Shown: positions 1 to 6,323, counted from the first letter of the stretch. The stretch is 7,414 nucleotides of DNA from Rickettsiaceae bacterium 4572_127 (GCA_002084505.1 NBLK01000040.1:1-7414), one strand, 5' to 3'. Numbers and translations: made by a program. Notes: generated by a model from the sequence alone, not told the origin.

Positions 1-47
1 AAAATAAAACACTTTTTTTTATCCTAATTTTATGATATACTTACAAC

Positions 48-899
48 ATGATAAAAAAGATATTCATAATTTTAGCGGGGTTTCCACTACTAGGAAATGC
101 AATGTGCAATCAAGATTCTTTCAGAAATTGCATGGATACGACTTGTTTTACAGAAAAAACAGGAATCTGTTTATGCCACTCAAATCTCAGAAAATCCGCA
201 GAAAAGATGATCAAATTATCAGATGCCAGCAAAGAAATCGAAAAAATCGTTTCTAACGAATTAGGACAGGTCGCCGACGGAGAATCTGCTGAGATAACTT
301 CAAGATTAAAAAGAATCAAGCGACTACTTTCCTCACAGGAAGACGAAGCAATCCCATCTTTTGACGACGGTATTTTAGGTGAAGAAATGATGCCTGCCGA
401 AATTTATGGAACTAATTACGGAAAAACAAAATTAACCTCTGGATGGGAGAGTTGCAAATCTTTTGTCTCTTCTTGCGAGGGTGATAATAAATTATTCTTA
501 AAAAACTATTTACAAAAATCTCAACAATCCTGTGCTAAATTAGAAAAACATTTAGATAGCGAAACTACAAAAATTCGCAACTCGTTGGAAACCGCTCGTA
601 AATTATTTGAGAACACTAAAAATAGAAAAAAAACAGCTGATGCTACTAATTCAACTAATTGTGAAGGCGAAATAACTGCTTGTTTTAGAAAAGAATGTAA
701 AGGGATTTACTTCACAGAATGCTATGAAGAAGCTCTTTGTGGAGAAAGTAATTGCAAAAAAAATCTTAAAAAAGTTTTGGAAACAAAGAAAGAAAACTGC
801 TCAAAAAAATTAAAAAAATGTGGTTCAAATGAAAGTAAAGTCTGGAAAAAGTTTCTTCAAGAACGAATTGATTACATTTCTGAATTCCAAAATAAATAA
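48..899 (+). CDS. Secreted cysteine-rich protein of unknown function
   Basis: I do not recognise a family. The 283-residue product begins with a plausible Sec signal peptide: Lys-Lys at 3-4, a hydrophobic stretch at 5-16, and a GNA site giving cleavage after Ala18. It is not a lipobox, because Met precedes Cys20. The mature part has 16 cysteines, and a spacing pattern recurs: Cys20-x7-Cys28-x4-Cys33-x7-Cys41 near the N-terminus and Cys205-x6-Cys212-x4-Cys217-x7-Cys225 further on. C-x6-C pairs also occur at 136/143 and 251/258. Between them lie charged, Lys/Glu-rich helical stretches (about 155-195) that could form coiled coils. This suggests a periplasmic or exported, disulfide-bonded helical protein. 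No clear ribosome binding site precedes the ATG; a weak -10-like TATGAT lies at 31-36. The start is chosen because it gives the signal peptide. The gene is certain as an ORF, but the function is open. Confidence 0.8.
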   Translation: MIKKIFIILAGFPLLGNAMCNQDSFRNCMDTTCFTEKTGICLCHSNLRKSAEKMIKLSDASKEIEKIVSNELGQVADGESAEITSRLKRIKRLLSSQEDEAIPSFDDGILGEEMMPAEIYGTNYGKTKLTSGWESCKSFVSSCEGDNKLFLKNYLQKSQQSCAKLEKHLDSETTKIRNSLETARKLFENTKNRKKTADATNSTNCEGEITACFRKECKGIYFTECYEEALCGESNCKKNLKKVLETKKENCSKKLKKCGSNESKVWKKFLQERIDYISEFQNK

Positions 900-910
900 T
901 TTGAGATTTT

Positions 911-936
911 TATAATTTTATTATTATAAAATTATA
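911..936. other. AT-only hairpin between the Cys-rich gene and ftsW
   Basis: An 11-bp perfect inverted repeat with a TATT loop (911-921 pairs with 926-936) consists only of A and T. No T-run follows on the + strand, so it is not a convincing intrinsic terminator. A perfect TATAAT at 935-940 overlaps its right edge and could be the -10 of an ftsW promoter, although I see no matching -35. Treat it as a weak terminator or promoter-region candidate. Confidence 0.3.
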
Positions 937-956
937 TAATAATAAAAAAGAAAAAA

Positions 957-2072
957 ATGAAAAAACAAGCTACACTTTCTATTAAGAGATGGTTCTACGG
1001 AATAGACAATGGAATACTAGTCGGCGTCCTTGCTTTGATGTTTTTAGGATTTCTCACTGTCTTTATTGCAGGTCCTTATACAGCTCGTCGAATCGGTGCA
1101 GAAGGATATATCTTTCTAAAAAAATTTGGTGTTTATAGCATCATTGGACTATTTTCTTTGTTCTTTTTTTCTAAATTAGATATTAAAAAAATCCTTATTT
1201 TATCCATCATTGGCTTAGTCGTTTTTTGGAGTGGAACAGTAGCAACTTTTTTTATTGGCTCAACAATTAAGGGAGCAAAAAGATGGATAAATGTTGCTGG
1301 ATTTGGTTTGCAACCGTCAGAATTAATGAAGCCTTTTTTTATTATTATTCAAGCATATTTGTTGCAAAAAATTACAGAAAATTGGAAAAACAATTTTACC
1401 CTTGCTAAAAAACTTTTGGTTTTACACTTAGGTATTTTAGCCCTAACAATTCTACCGCTGATTTTTCAACCCGATTTAGGAATGGCTTTTACATTTCTAT
1501 TTGTCTGGGGAATCATGGTTTTTATTGCGGGTCTTCCTTGGAAATATGTGGCTAGTCTACTCGCTATTTGCTCCGCTTCATTATTTTTATTATACAATTC
1601 ATTCGGACATTTCAAAAGTAGAATCGATAGATTTTGGAGTCCTGAAAATGCCGACACTTATCAAATTGATAAAGCATTAGAGGCTGTGAAAAATGGAGGC
1701 TGGTTGCCTAATATCGGCGATGGTTTTATTAAAGAAAGTCTTCCTGATTCGCATGCTGATTTTGTGTTTGTTGTGTTTGTAGAAGAGTTCGGAGCATTGA
1801 TTGGCTTTGGAATTATAGCCCTTTTTCTATTTGTTTTTTTGACTGGAATGCGAGCCGTAAAAAAGTCTAAAAATGATTTTGTAATTTTTTCTGGAAGTGG
1901 GCTTTTAGGAATTTTTATTTTCCAAGCTTTTTTCAATATCGCATCTAATCTTTCTATTGTTCCGACGAAGGGAATGACTCTGCCGTTCGTTTCTTATGGA
2001 GGCTCGTCATTTTTATCCTTTGCAATTATTTTTGGAATTCTATTAGCTATTTTACAAGAAGAAAAAGCATGA
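957..2072 (+). CDS. ftsW: FtsW, septal peptidoglycan glycosyltransferase (SEDS family)
   Basis: FtsW is a polytopic inner-membrane enzyme that polymerises lipid II into glycan strands at the division site with a class B penicillin-binding protein. The 371-residue product has about ten hydrophobic segments and SEDS hallmarks: KGAKRW at 105-110, QPSE at 119-122, PDLG at 172-175, SLPDSHADF at 261-269, and a C-terminal block PTKGMTLPFVSYGGSS at 336-351. Asp268 matches the family's proposed catalytic aspartate. The PDSHADF and PTKGMTLPFVSYGG forms favour FtsW over RodA, and the segment near 38-55 resembles alphaproteobacterial FtsW. Length is normal. The ribosome binding site is poor (an A-rich AAAAGAAAAAA). 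The TGA stop overlaps the next gene's ATG, so translation is probably coupled. No mur genes are adjacent, unlike the common dcw cluster. Confidence 0.95.
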   Translation: MKKQATLSIKRWFYGIDNGILVGVLALMFLGFLTVFIAGPYTARRIGAEGYIFLKKFGVYSIIGLFSLFFFSKLDIKKILILSIIGLVVFWSGTVATFFIGSTIKGAKRWINVAGFGLQPSELMKPFFIIIQAYLLQKITENWKNNFTLAKKLLVLHLGILALTILPLIFQPDLGMAFTFLFVWGIMVFIAGLPWKYVASLLAICSASLFLLYNSFGHFKSRIDRFWSPENADTYQIDKALEAVKNGGWLPNIGDGFIKESLPDSHADFVFVVFVEEFGALIGFGIIALFLFVFLTGMRAVKKSKNDFVIFSGSGLLGIFIFQAFFNIASNLSIVPTKGMTLPFVSYGGSSFLSFAIIFGILLAILQEEKA

Positions 2073-2431
2073 AAAAAGTAATTAAAATTTTGAATACTGG
2101 TGGGGTTATAATTTTTCCAACTGATACGATTTATGGGATTGGTTGCGATGCGAGAAATAAAATTGCGGTGGAAAAAGTTTTTGGGCTAAAAAAACGAGAA
2201 AAAAATAAACCTGTTTCTGTTTTTGCTACCATGAAGATGATTGAAGAATATTGTATTTTAAGTGATGAAAATAAAAAATTAGACGATGAATCTCCAACCT
2301 CTTTTGAAAAAATCAAAATTTCCGCCGATATAAAAATCAAAGGAGACGAAGAAAGAATGACAGGAAGCGAATCAACTATTATAGACCTACGAACGAAAAA
2401 AATAATCCGCCAAGGAGAGTTTAAACTATGA
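2069..2431 (+). CDS. tsaC: TsaC/Sua5-like protein lacking the middle of the domain
   Basis: Full-length TsaC/Sua5/YrdC proteins make threonylcarbamoyl-AMP from threonine, bicarbonate and ATP for t6A37 in tRNAs reading ANN codons. Residues 1-60 carry the normal N-terminal core: GGVIIFPTDTIYGIGCDA (11-28) and LKKREKNKP (40-48), the KxR-type nucleotide-binding segment. Residues 75-118 match the usual C-terminal part: SPTSFEKI, then GSESTIIDL (99-107) and IIRQGEF. The segment normally between them is absent, including the PGPxT(L/F)IL strand, the (V)xxRxP arginine and the Ser-Ala-Asn substrate loop. The protein has 120 residues where about 180-200 is usual. The join lies near residues 70-75 (2276-2293) and keeps frame. 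Both ends overlap neighbours by ATGA. It could be a minimal variant, a dead enzyme, or an assembly or recent deletion. Family membership is firm; activity is doubtful. Confidence 0.85.
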   Translation: MKKVIKILNTGGVIIFPTDTIYGIGCDARNKIAVEKVFGLKKREKNKPVSVFATMKMIEEYCILSDENKKLDDESPTSFEKIKISADIKIKGDEERMTGSESTIIDLRTKKIIRQGEFKL

Positions 2432-3291
2432 AGCACTTAGTAATCGCTGGGGCGACAGCAACAGGGAAATCTTCACTAGCACTGCAAATCGCACAGGAAA
2501 ATAATGCCGTAATTTTCAATTGCGACTCCCGTCAGGTCTACAAAGAAGTCCCTATTTTATCCGCCTGCCCTTTAGAAAATGAAAAAAAATTAACTCCACA
2601 TTTCTTATATGATTTTCTAGATGGAAATCAAAAAATTGATGTAATGCAGTATCTAATGCTCGTAAAAGACACTATAAAAAAAATAAAAAATAAAAAAATA
2701 ATTTTCGTCGGAGGAACTGGATTTTACATAAAAGCAATTCTTGAAGGACTCTCACCAATCCCCAAGGTATCTCCTGAAATTATAGAAGAATTAAACTCAA
2801 AGCTTCAAAAAGATGGAGTAGAAAAACTCCAAAAAGAATTACAAGAAATTGATCCCATTCTAACAAATCGCTTAGAAAAAAATAATTCTCAACGGATTAT
2901 TCGAGGGCTTTCTGTTTTTTATTCTAGCGGAAAAACACTCTCTCATTTTCAAAATTTACCAAAAGAAAAAATCATCAAGGCAGACTTTGAAACACAAATC
3001 GTTTCCAGACCAAAAGACGAATTAGAAAAAAGAATAAAAAAAAGAATAGATATAATGTTTGATATTGGAGCTGTCGAAGAAATAGAAGAATTACTTGAAA
3101 AAAAATATGAGAAATCTGCCCCTGTTCTACAAACTATTGGAGTGGCAGAAATCTCAAAAATGCTAAATAACGAAATTTCAACTGACGAATGCAAAGAACA
3201 GATCCTTATAAAAACAAGACAATATGCAAAAAAACAAAGAACTTGGTTTAAGAATCAACTAATGGATTACGATTGTATACACAAGCAGTAA
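2428..3291 (+). CDS. miaA: MiaA, tRNA dimethylallyltransferase
   Basis: MiaA transfers the dimethylallyl group from DMAPP to N6 of A37 in tRNAs reading UNN codons, giving i6A. The 287-residue product is of usual length and carries the P-loop GATATGKS (8-15), DSRQVY (33-38, canonical DSxQVY), FVGGTGFYIKAILEGLSPIP (93-112), RIIRGL (156-161), QTIGVAEI (235-242) and the C-terminal TRQYAKKQRTWF (263-274). The acceptor phrase ILSACP followed by PHFLYDFLD resembles alphaproteobacterial MiaA. A strong AAGGAG lies at 2412-2417, 10 bases before the ATG. The ATG overlaps the tsaC-like stop by four bases, so the gene is in the ftsW operon, with two A37-modification genes side by side. The TAA stop is followed immediately by the structured intergenic region. 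Confidence 0.97.
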   Translation: MKHLVIAGATATGKSSLALQIAQENNAVIFNCDSRQVYKEVPILSACPLENEKKLTPHFLYDFLDGNQKIDVMQYLMLVKDTIKKIKNKKIIFVGGTGFYIKAILEGLSPIPKVSPEIIEELNSKLQKDGVEKLQKELQEIDPILTNRLEKNNSQRIIRGLSVFYSSGKTLSHFQNLPKEKIIKADFETQIVSRPKDELEKRIKKRIDIMFDIGAVEEIEELLEKKYEKSAPVLQTIGVAEISKMLNNEISTDECKEQILIKTRQYAKKQRTWFKNQLMDYDCIHKQ

Positions 3292-3379
3292 AAAAGATTT
3301 CAAACCTTACTTTTGGTATTATTATAGTAAATTTAAATAACAACAGGATTTTGTGATTCTATTTTGTTTGAAATCTTTT
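3292..3379. repeat. 14-bp perfect inverted repeat after miaA
   Basis: AAAAGATTTCAAAC at 3292-3305 is the exact reverse complement of GTTTGAAATCTTTT at 3366-3379, with 60 bases between. The left arm starts one base after the miaA stop codon and overlaps the first copy of the promoter-like repeat by CAAAC. The right arm ends in TTTT, so miaA readthrough RNA could form a large terminator-like hairpin, but a 60-base loop is unusually long. It could also be the end of a small mobile or palindromic element. Confidence 0.6.
3301..3323. repeat. Promoter-like direct repeat, copy 1
   Basis: This copy matches 3539-3561 at 21 of 23 positions, with the shared core TTACTTTTGGTAT. It contains TGG followed by TATTAT (3317-3322), one mismatch from an extended -10 element, and a further TATAGT at 3323-3328. 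If it is active on the + strand, transcription would start near 3330 and read through the palindrome at 3379-3520. Confidence 0.5.
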
Positions 3380-3520
3380 ATAAATTATTTTCGAACGAAT
3401 TTTAAGTTCTTTTTGGTTATTTTCAACAATTTAAGAGGAAATGGGTCATACCCAATTCCACTGAAACCGATTGAAAATTCCGCAAAAATTTTCTTAAAAT
3501 TAGTTCGGTTCTTATTTAGA
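3379..3520. repeat. Long imperfect palindrome (palindromic element or structured RNA)
   Basis: The segment is nearly self-complementary around a CAT centre at 3447-3449. Arms pair in blocks: 3437-3446 with 3450-3459 (9 of 10), 3419-3426 with 3471-3478 (8 of 8), 3392-3406 with 3493-3507 (14 of 15), and 3379-3385 with 3514-3520 (6 of 7). Arm spacing stays symmetrical to within three bases. RNA from either strand would fold into one long irregular hairpin. The size and form recall the palindromic elements scattered in Rickettsia genomes, but I cannot assign it to a family. A long-hairpin small RNA is the alternative. An open frame through it on the + strand (GTG at 3353) is not convincing as a gene. 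Confidence 0.6.
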
Positions 3521-3538
3521 TTTACTATAAAGACGGGG

Positions 3539-3561
3539 CAAACTTTACTTTTGGTATAATT
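3539..3561 (+). promoter_or_regulatory. Extended -10 promoter of the small membrane protein gene (repeat copy 2)
   Basis: TGG directly followed by a perfect TATAAT (3555-3560) makes an extended -10 element. I see no good -35 at 16-18 bases upstream. Transcription would start near 3567, giving a leader of about 30 bases to the ATG at 3599. The whole 23-base block repeats the sequence at 3301-3323 with two changes, one of which turns TATTAT into the consensus TATAAT. Confidence 0.55.
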
Positions 3562-3598
3562 TGAGCTTTTGCTTTTAACAAAAAAAAGGAGTTAAAAA

Positions 3599-3808
3599 AT
3601 GATTTTATTTTCTTGGATGAATAAAAAAATTAAAAACCACTATGATTGGAAAATGGTCGCGGCAACAGAAACTTATAGTTTTTTCTTTGGGCTTTTTATT
3701 GCTAGTCTTTTTACAGGATTGGTTTTGCACGTAAATCCGATGGTTTACGGCGTTTTATTTTTATTGAGTTTATCTTATCCTATTTATGTTTGGATTTTTA
3801 AAAAATAA
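3599..3808 (+). CDS. Small two-helix membrane protein, unknown
   Basis: I do not recognise this 69-residue protein. It has a basic N-terminus with aromatic residues (MNKKIKNHYDW, 7-17), then two hydrophobic helices at about 26-43 and 47-66, ending in FKK. With positive residues at both ends it probably forms an in-out-in hairpin in the inner membrane. A perfect AAGGAG at 3586-3591 sits 7 bases before the ATG, and an extended -10 promoter lies upstream, so the gene looks genuinely expressed. Met7 is a less likely start because it lacks this spacing. The last 11 bases, including the TAA stop, overlap the 3' end of convergent uppP. Confidence 0.75.
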   Translation: MILFSWMNKKIKNHYDWKMVAATETYSFFFGLFIASLFTGLVLHVNPMVYGVLFLLSLSYPIYVWIFKK

Positions 3809-4580
3809 TTAGAAAAATTAAGATTATCCCTAGACCGACTCTATAGTATACAAAAAGATCAAAATTTGTCTTTTGTATCCATTTTACTAAAAATTTCAAA
3901 CAAACATAAGTAAAGATAAATGAAAATAATACGCTCCAAAGCATTGTAAAAAAATCAATGTGAACCGATTCTCTTAGCAACAATAATGATGCTCCCAAAA
4001 TGGTTGGGACTGAAAGTAAGACAGAATAATAAACTGACGCTTCTCTGTTGAATCCAAAAAATCTTAATGCCGTTATGGTAATTCCAGCTCTCGAAACACC
4101 AGGGAAAACGGCTAAAATCTGAGCAACTCCGACAGCGATTGCTTCTTTCCAAGTCATAGAAGAAATAGTTTTTTTGTCTTCGCTTTTATCAGCATAAAAT
4201 AAAATCCCTCCAAAAATTATAGAATTAATACCGATCCAAAAAATAGATCTGGCATGTGCCTCAACTAAATCTGTTAATAAAAAGCCCACTATTCCAGTCG
4301 GAATTAGTGAAATTATCAACAGCCAGATTATTTTAGGATTTGCAAAATCTGTTTTTTCTTTTCCGCCTATTAAATTTTTTCCCATAGATAAAAGTGGCTT
4401 GAAATAAAAAACCAAAACTGCCAAAATCGTTCCTAAATGCATAGCAATATCTGAAAAAATCGTCTGCCCAGTAATGCGAAAAAACTCACCTGCCAAAACT
4501 AAATGTGCGGACGAACTTATCGGCAAAAATTCAGTAATTCCCTGAATTATAGCTAAAAAAAGAATGCTGAAAAAATCCAA
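3798..4580 (-). CDS. uppP: UppP (BacA), undecaprenyl-diphosphatase
   Basis: This integral membrane phosphatase removes the terminal phosphate from undecaprenyl diphosphate on the periplasmic side, recycling the lipid carrier for peptidoglycan; overexpression in other bacteria gives bacitracin resistance. The 260-residue product has both family signatures: QGITEFLPISSSAHLVL at 13-29, with Glu17, and FPGVSRAGITIT at 159-170, with Arg164, in place of the commoner PGxSRSG. Several membrane helices follow, and the C-terminal YYRVGLG is typical. The start is TTG, read from 4580 leftward, supported by AAGGGA six bases upstream; starting there gives the expected N-terminal length. The gene is divergent from carD and converges on the small membrane protein gene. 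It complements ftsW in wall synthesis. Confidence 0.95.
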   Translation of the reverse strand: MDFFSILFLAIIQGITEFLPISSSAHLVLAGEFFRITGQTIFSDIAMHLGTILAVLVFYFKPLLSMGKNLIGGKEKTDFANPKIIWLLIISLIPTGIVGFLLTDLVEAHARSIFWIGINSIIFGGILFYADKSEDKKTISSMTWKEAIAVGVAQILAVFPGVSRAGITITALRFFGFNREASVYYSVLLSVPTILGASLLLLRESVHIDFFTMLWSVLFSFIFTYVCLKFLVKWIQKTNFDLFVYYRVGLGIILIFLIIF

Positions 4581-4586
4581 AATGAG

Positions 4587-4592
4587 TCCCTT
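4587..4592 (-). promoter_or_regulatory. Ribosome binding site setting the TTG start of uppP
   Basis: Read on the minus strand, AAGGGA is followed by CTCATT and then TTG (4580-4578). The six-base spacing is good, and there is no ATG nearby that would give the full N-terminal signature. The site overlaps the -35 of the carD promoter by two bases. Confidence 0.6.
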
Positions 4593-4619
4593 GCAATTTT
4601 ATTTTTTTTATAGTATAAT
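4591..4619 (+). promoter_or_regulatory. Sigma-70-type promoter of carD and the downstream genes
   Basis: TTGCAA (4591-4596, four of six matches to the -35 consensus) and a perfect TATAAT (4614-4619) are separated by 17 bases. Transcription would begin near 4626, leaving a leader of about 23 bases with AAGGA at 4638-4642 before the carD ATG. No other strong promoter is evident before the restriction-modification genes, so this one probably serves them too. The uppP promoter must lie in the same 68 bp on the other strand. Confidence 0.7.
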
Positions 4620-4648
4620 ATAAAAATAAATTAAAACAAGGAATAAAA

Positions 4649-5185
4649 ATGTCTAAAAACGAATTCAAAAAGGGTGATTTTGTAGTTTATCCAGCACATG
4701 GAGTTGGTGAAGTAAAAAAAATAGTGAGTGAAAAATTTGGCGATGAAAAGTTAAGCCTAATCGTTGTTGATTTTTCAAAAAATCGTATGACATTACGGAT
4801 TCCTCTTGACAAGATTGAAATTTCGGGATTAAGGAAGTTAACAACAAAAAAAGAAATGAATGAAATTGTAGAGATTCTAAAAGAAGCTCCGCAATCTAAG
4901 CGAATTATTTGGTCTCGTAGAGCTCAGATGTATGATGACAAAATTAATTCTGGTGAGCCTGAAAAGGTAGCTGAGGTTGTGCGAGATTTATATAGAAACG
5001 AAAAAAAAGACGAGCAATCTTTCAGTGAAAGACAAATTTATCAAAAAGCACTAGGAAGATTAGCTAATGAATATGCGACTATTATGGGGCAAGATCCTGA
5101 AAAGACGATTCTAAAACTAGAAACCAGCATGGAAGAAAGCCCTGACAGACAAATAAAATCCGAAGAAAATGAAATTGATGAATAA
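4649..5185 (+). CDS. carD: CarD family RNA polymerase-binding transcription factor
   Basis: CarD proteins bind the RNA polymerase beta subunit through an N-terminal Tudor-like domain and stabilise the open promoter complex through a C-terminal helical DNA-binding domain. Here the first domain spans about 5-60 (KGDFVVYPAHGVGEV at 8-22, then MTLRIPLDKI). The helical domain spans about 65-158 (KRIIWSRRAQMYDDKINSGEP at 84-104, AEVVRDLYR, SFSERQIYQKALGRLA). Trp88 matches the conserved tryptophan that wedges at the upstream edge of the bubble. A short acidic tail follows. The 178-residue length and motif wording fit alphaproteobacterial CarD. The start has AAGGA at 4638-4642, six bases upstream. 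The stop lies inside the start of the methyltransferase gene. Confidence 0.95.
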   Translation: MSKNEFKKGDFVVYPAHGVGEVKKIVSEKFGDEKLSLIVVDFSKNRMTLRIPLDKIEISGLRKLTTKKEMNEIVEILKEAPQSKRIIWSRRAQMYDDKINSGEPEKVAEVVRDLYRNEKKDEQSFSERQIYQKALGRLANEYATIMGQDPEKTILKLETSMEESPDRQIKSEENEIDE

Positions 5186-6323
5186 AAAACAATTTGGACA
5201 ATTTTTCACAAAAAACACAGATTATATTTTACAAGATTTTTCAAAATATATCGCTGAAAAGAATATAACAGATCCTTTTGCTGGCGACGGAGACTTACTT
5301 AAATGGGCGAAAAAAAATAAAGCAAAATCAACAATTGGATTTGATATTGATGAAAATTATGTTGATAAAACCAATGTTTTTTTTAGAGATTCGTTATCTA
5401 AACCTTTTAATTACGAATTTGTCTTAACTAACCCTCCATATTTATATCAAAATAAATTAGAAGATAATTCTATTCTAAAAAATTCAAAACACACTGATTT
5501 ATTTCAAATTTCACTAGAAAAAATAATGCTTAGCAAAGAAGGAATTGTAATAGTTCCTATAAATTTTTTATCGGCAGAAAATTCAAAGTATATTAGAGAG
5601 TTGTTTTTTAATAAATTTGAAATCGTAAAAATAAATTATTTTACAGAACAAGTTTTTGCAGACACGACCTATAATGTAATTGCTTTTTACTATAAATTAA
5701 AAACTACTAATACATCGAAAATGCAAATTGATTTTAGCATTTATCCTGAAAACATAAAAATAAAACTAGATATTTTTCAGAAATTTAATTGGCAAATTGG
5801 AGGTGAGTTTTTGAATGAAATAAAACTTGCTGAAAACAAATTAAAAATAAAAAGACTTGAAGAAACTGATTTAAATAAAGGTGAAAATGTAATTAAAACT
5901 GCCTATAATCACTTAAACGATTTGCGGGAATTTAATGTTGATAAAACGACTTTAAGTAAGTTAAAAAATAATATAATTTTACTGAAAGCGATAGACACGG
6001 GGACAGATAAAGGAAAAATTTGTTTAGAAGATATTCGAGACTATAATTTAGATGCCTTAGTTAGCATAAAAACTTCTCGCAATCAGATTTATTTACTCTT
6101 TCCTGACAATGTAAGTATTGAGGAACAGAAAAAATTAATTGAGCTTTTTAATGCAACGCTAAATCAAAAACGAAAAAGATATTTTTCATTATTCATGACT
6201 AATTTTAGAGACAAAAATAGAAAACGAATCTCTTTTAATTTCGCATATAAACTATTAAATTATCTTTACTTCACAGAAATAAAAGGAGAAAAAATTGTTA
6301 AAACAGAACTTACATTATTTTAA
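5169..6323 (+). CDS. Type II DNA adenine-N6 methyltransferase, gamma class (M.TaqI/Eco57I-like)
   Basis: This enzyme transfers methyl from S-adenosylmethionine to adenine N6 in its recognition site, protecting DNA from the nuclease encoded next. Motifs run in gamma order: FGQFFT (9-14, motif X), DPFAGDGDLL (35-44, motif I, SAM binding), FDID (58-61), TNPPYLY (87-93, catalytic motif IV) and GIVIVPINFL (125-134). Residues from about 200 to 384 lack family motifs and are probably the target recognition domain; the site cannot be read from the sequence. The first ATG overlaps carD by 17 bases. A second ATG at 5178 (MNKKQFGQFF) keeps motif X, overlaps carD by only 8 bases, and may be the true start. 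Translation is probably coupled to carD. The 3' end overlaps the nuclease gene by 29 bases. Confidence 0.92.
   Translation: MKLMNKKQFGQFFTKNTDYILQDFSKYIAEKNITDPFAGDGDLLKWAKKNKAKSTIGFDIDENYVDKTNVFFRDSLSKPFNYEFVLTNPPYLYQNKLEDNSILKNSKHTDLFQISLEKIMLSKEGIVIVPINFLSAENSKYIRELFFNKFEIVKINYFTEQVFADTTYNVIAFYYKLKTTNTSKMQIDFSIYPENIKIKLDIFQKFNWQIGGEFLNEIKLAENKLKIKRLEETDLNKGENVIKTAYNHLNDLREFNVDKTTLSKLKNNIILLKAIDTGTDKGKICLEDIRDYNLDALVSIKTSRNQIYLLFPDNVSIEEQKKLIELFNATLNQKRKRYFSLFMTNFRDKNRKRISFNFAYKLLNYLYFTEIKGEKIVKTELTLF
6283..6288 (+). promoter_or_regulatory. Ribosome binding site setting the TTG start of the nuclease gene
   Basis: A perfect AAGGAG followed by six A residues precedes TTG at 6295. The first in-frame ATG (6367) has no comparable site, so the TTG start is preferred. 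The site lies inside the methyltransferase gene, consistent with coupled and moderated nuclease translation. Confidence 0.7.

Noticed and set aside
32..256. A 74-codon + strand frame overlapping the start of the cysteine-rich protein gene.
   Set aside because: It lies in another frame of a much longer gene that has a signal peptide, and its product is a featureless mix of basic residues.
2069..2431. Possible UGA recoding (as in Gracilibacteria/Absconditabacteria), which would extend ftsW and the tsaC-like gene past their TGA stops.
   Set aside because: Both TGA codons sit in standard ATGA overlaps, readthrough would add only three residues in each case, all conserved glycines use GGN, and no internal in-frame TGA occurs in any gene.
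3330..3530. The palindromic region as a 6S RNA gene.
   Set aside because: It has the right length and a long-hairpin form, but I see no clear central open bubble bounded by GC-rich stems, and the near-continuous pairing fits a palindromic element better. It remains testable rather than supported.
3353..3559. A 68-codon + strand open frame starting with GTG across the palindrome.
   Set aside because: It runs through the whole inverted-repeat structure, so its open state follows from the palindrome's composition. The product is low-complexity hydrophobic/basic with no recognisable motif, the AGGA is only 4 bases from the start, and its end overlaps the promoter of the next gene.
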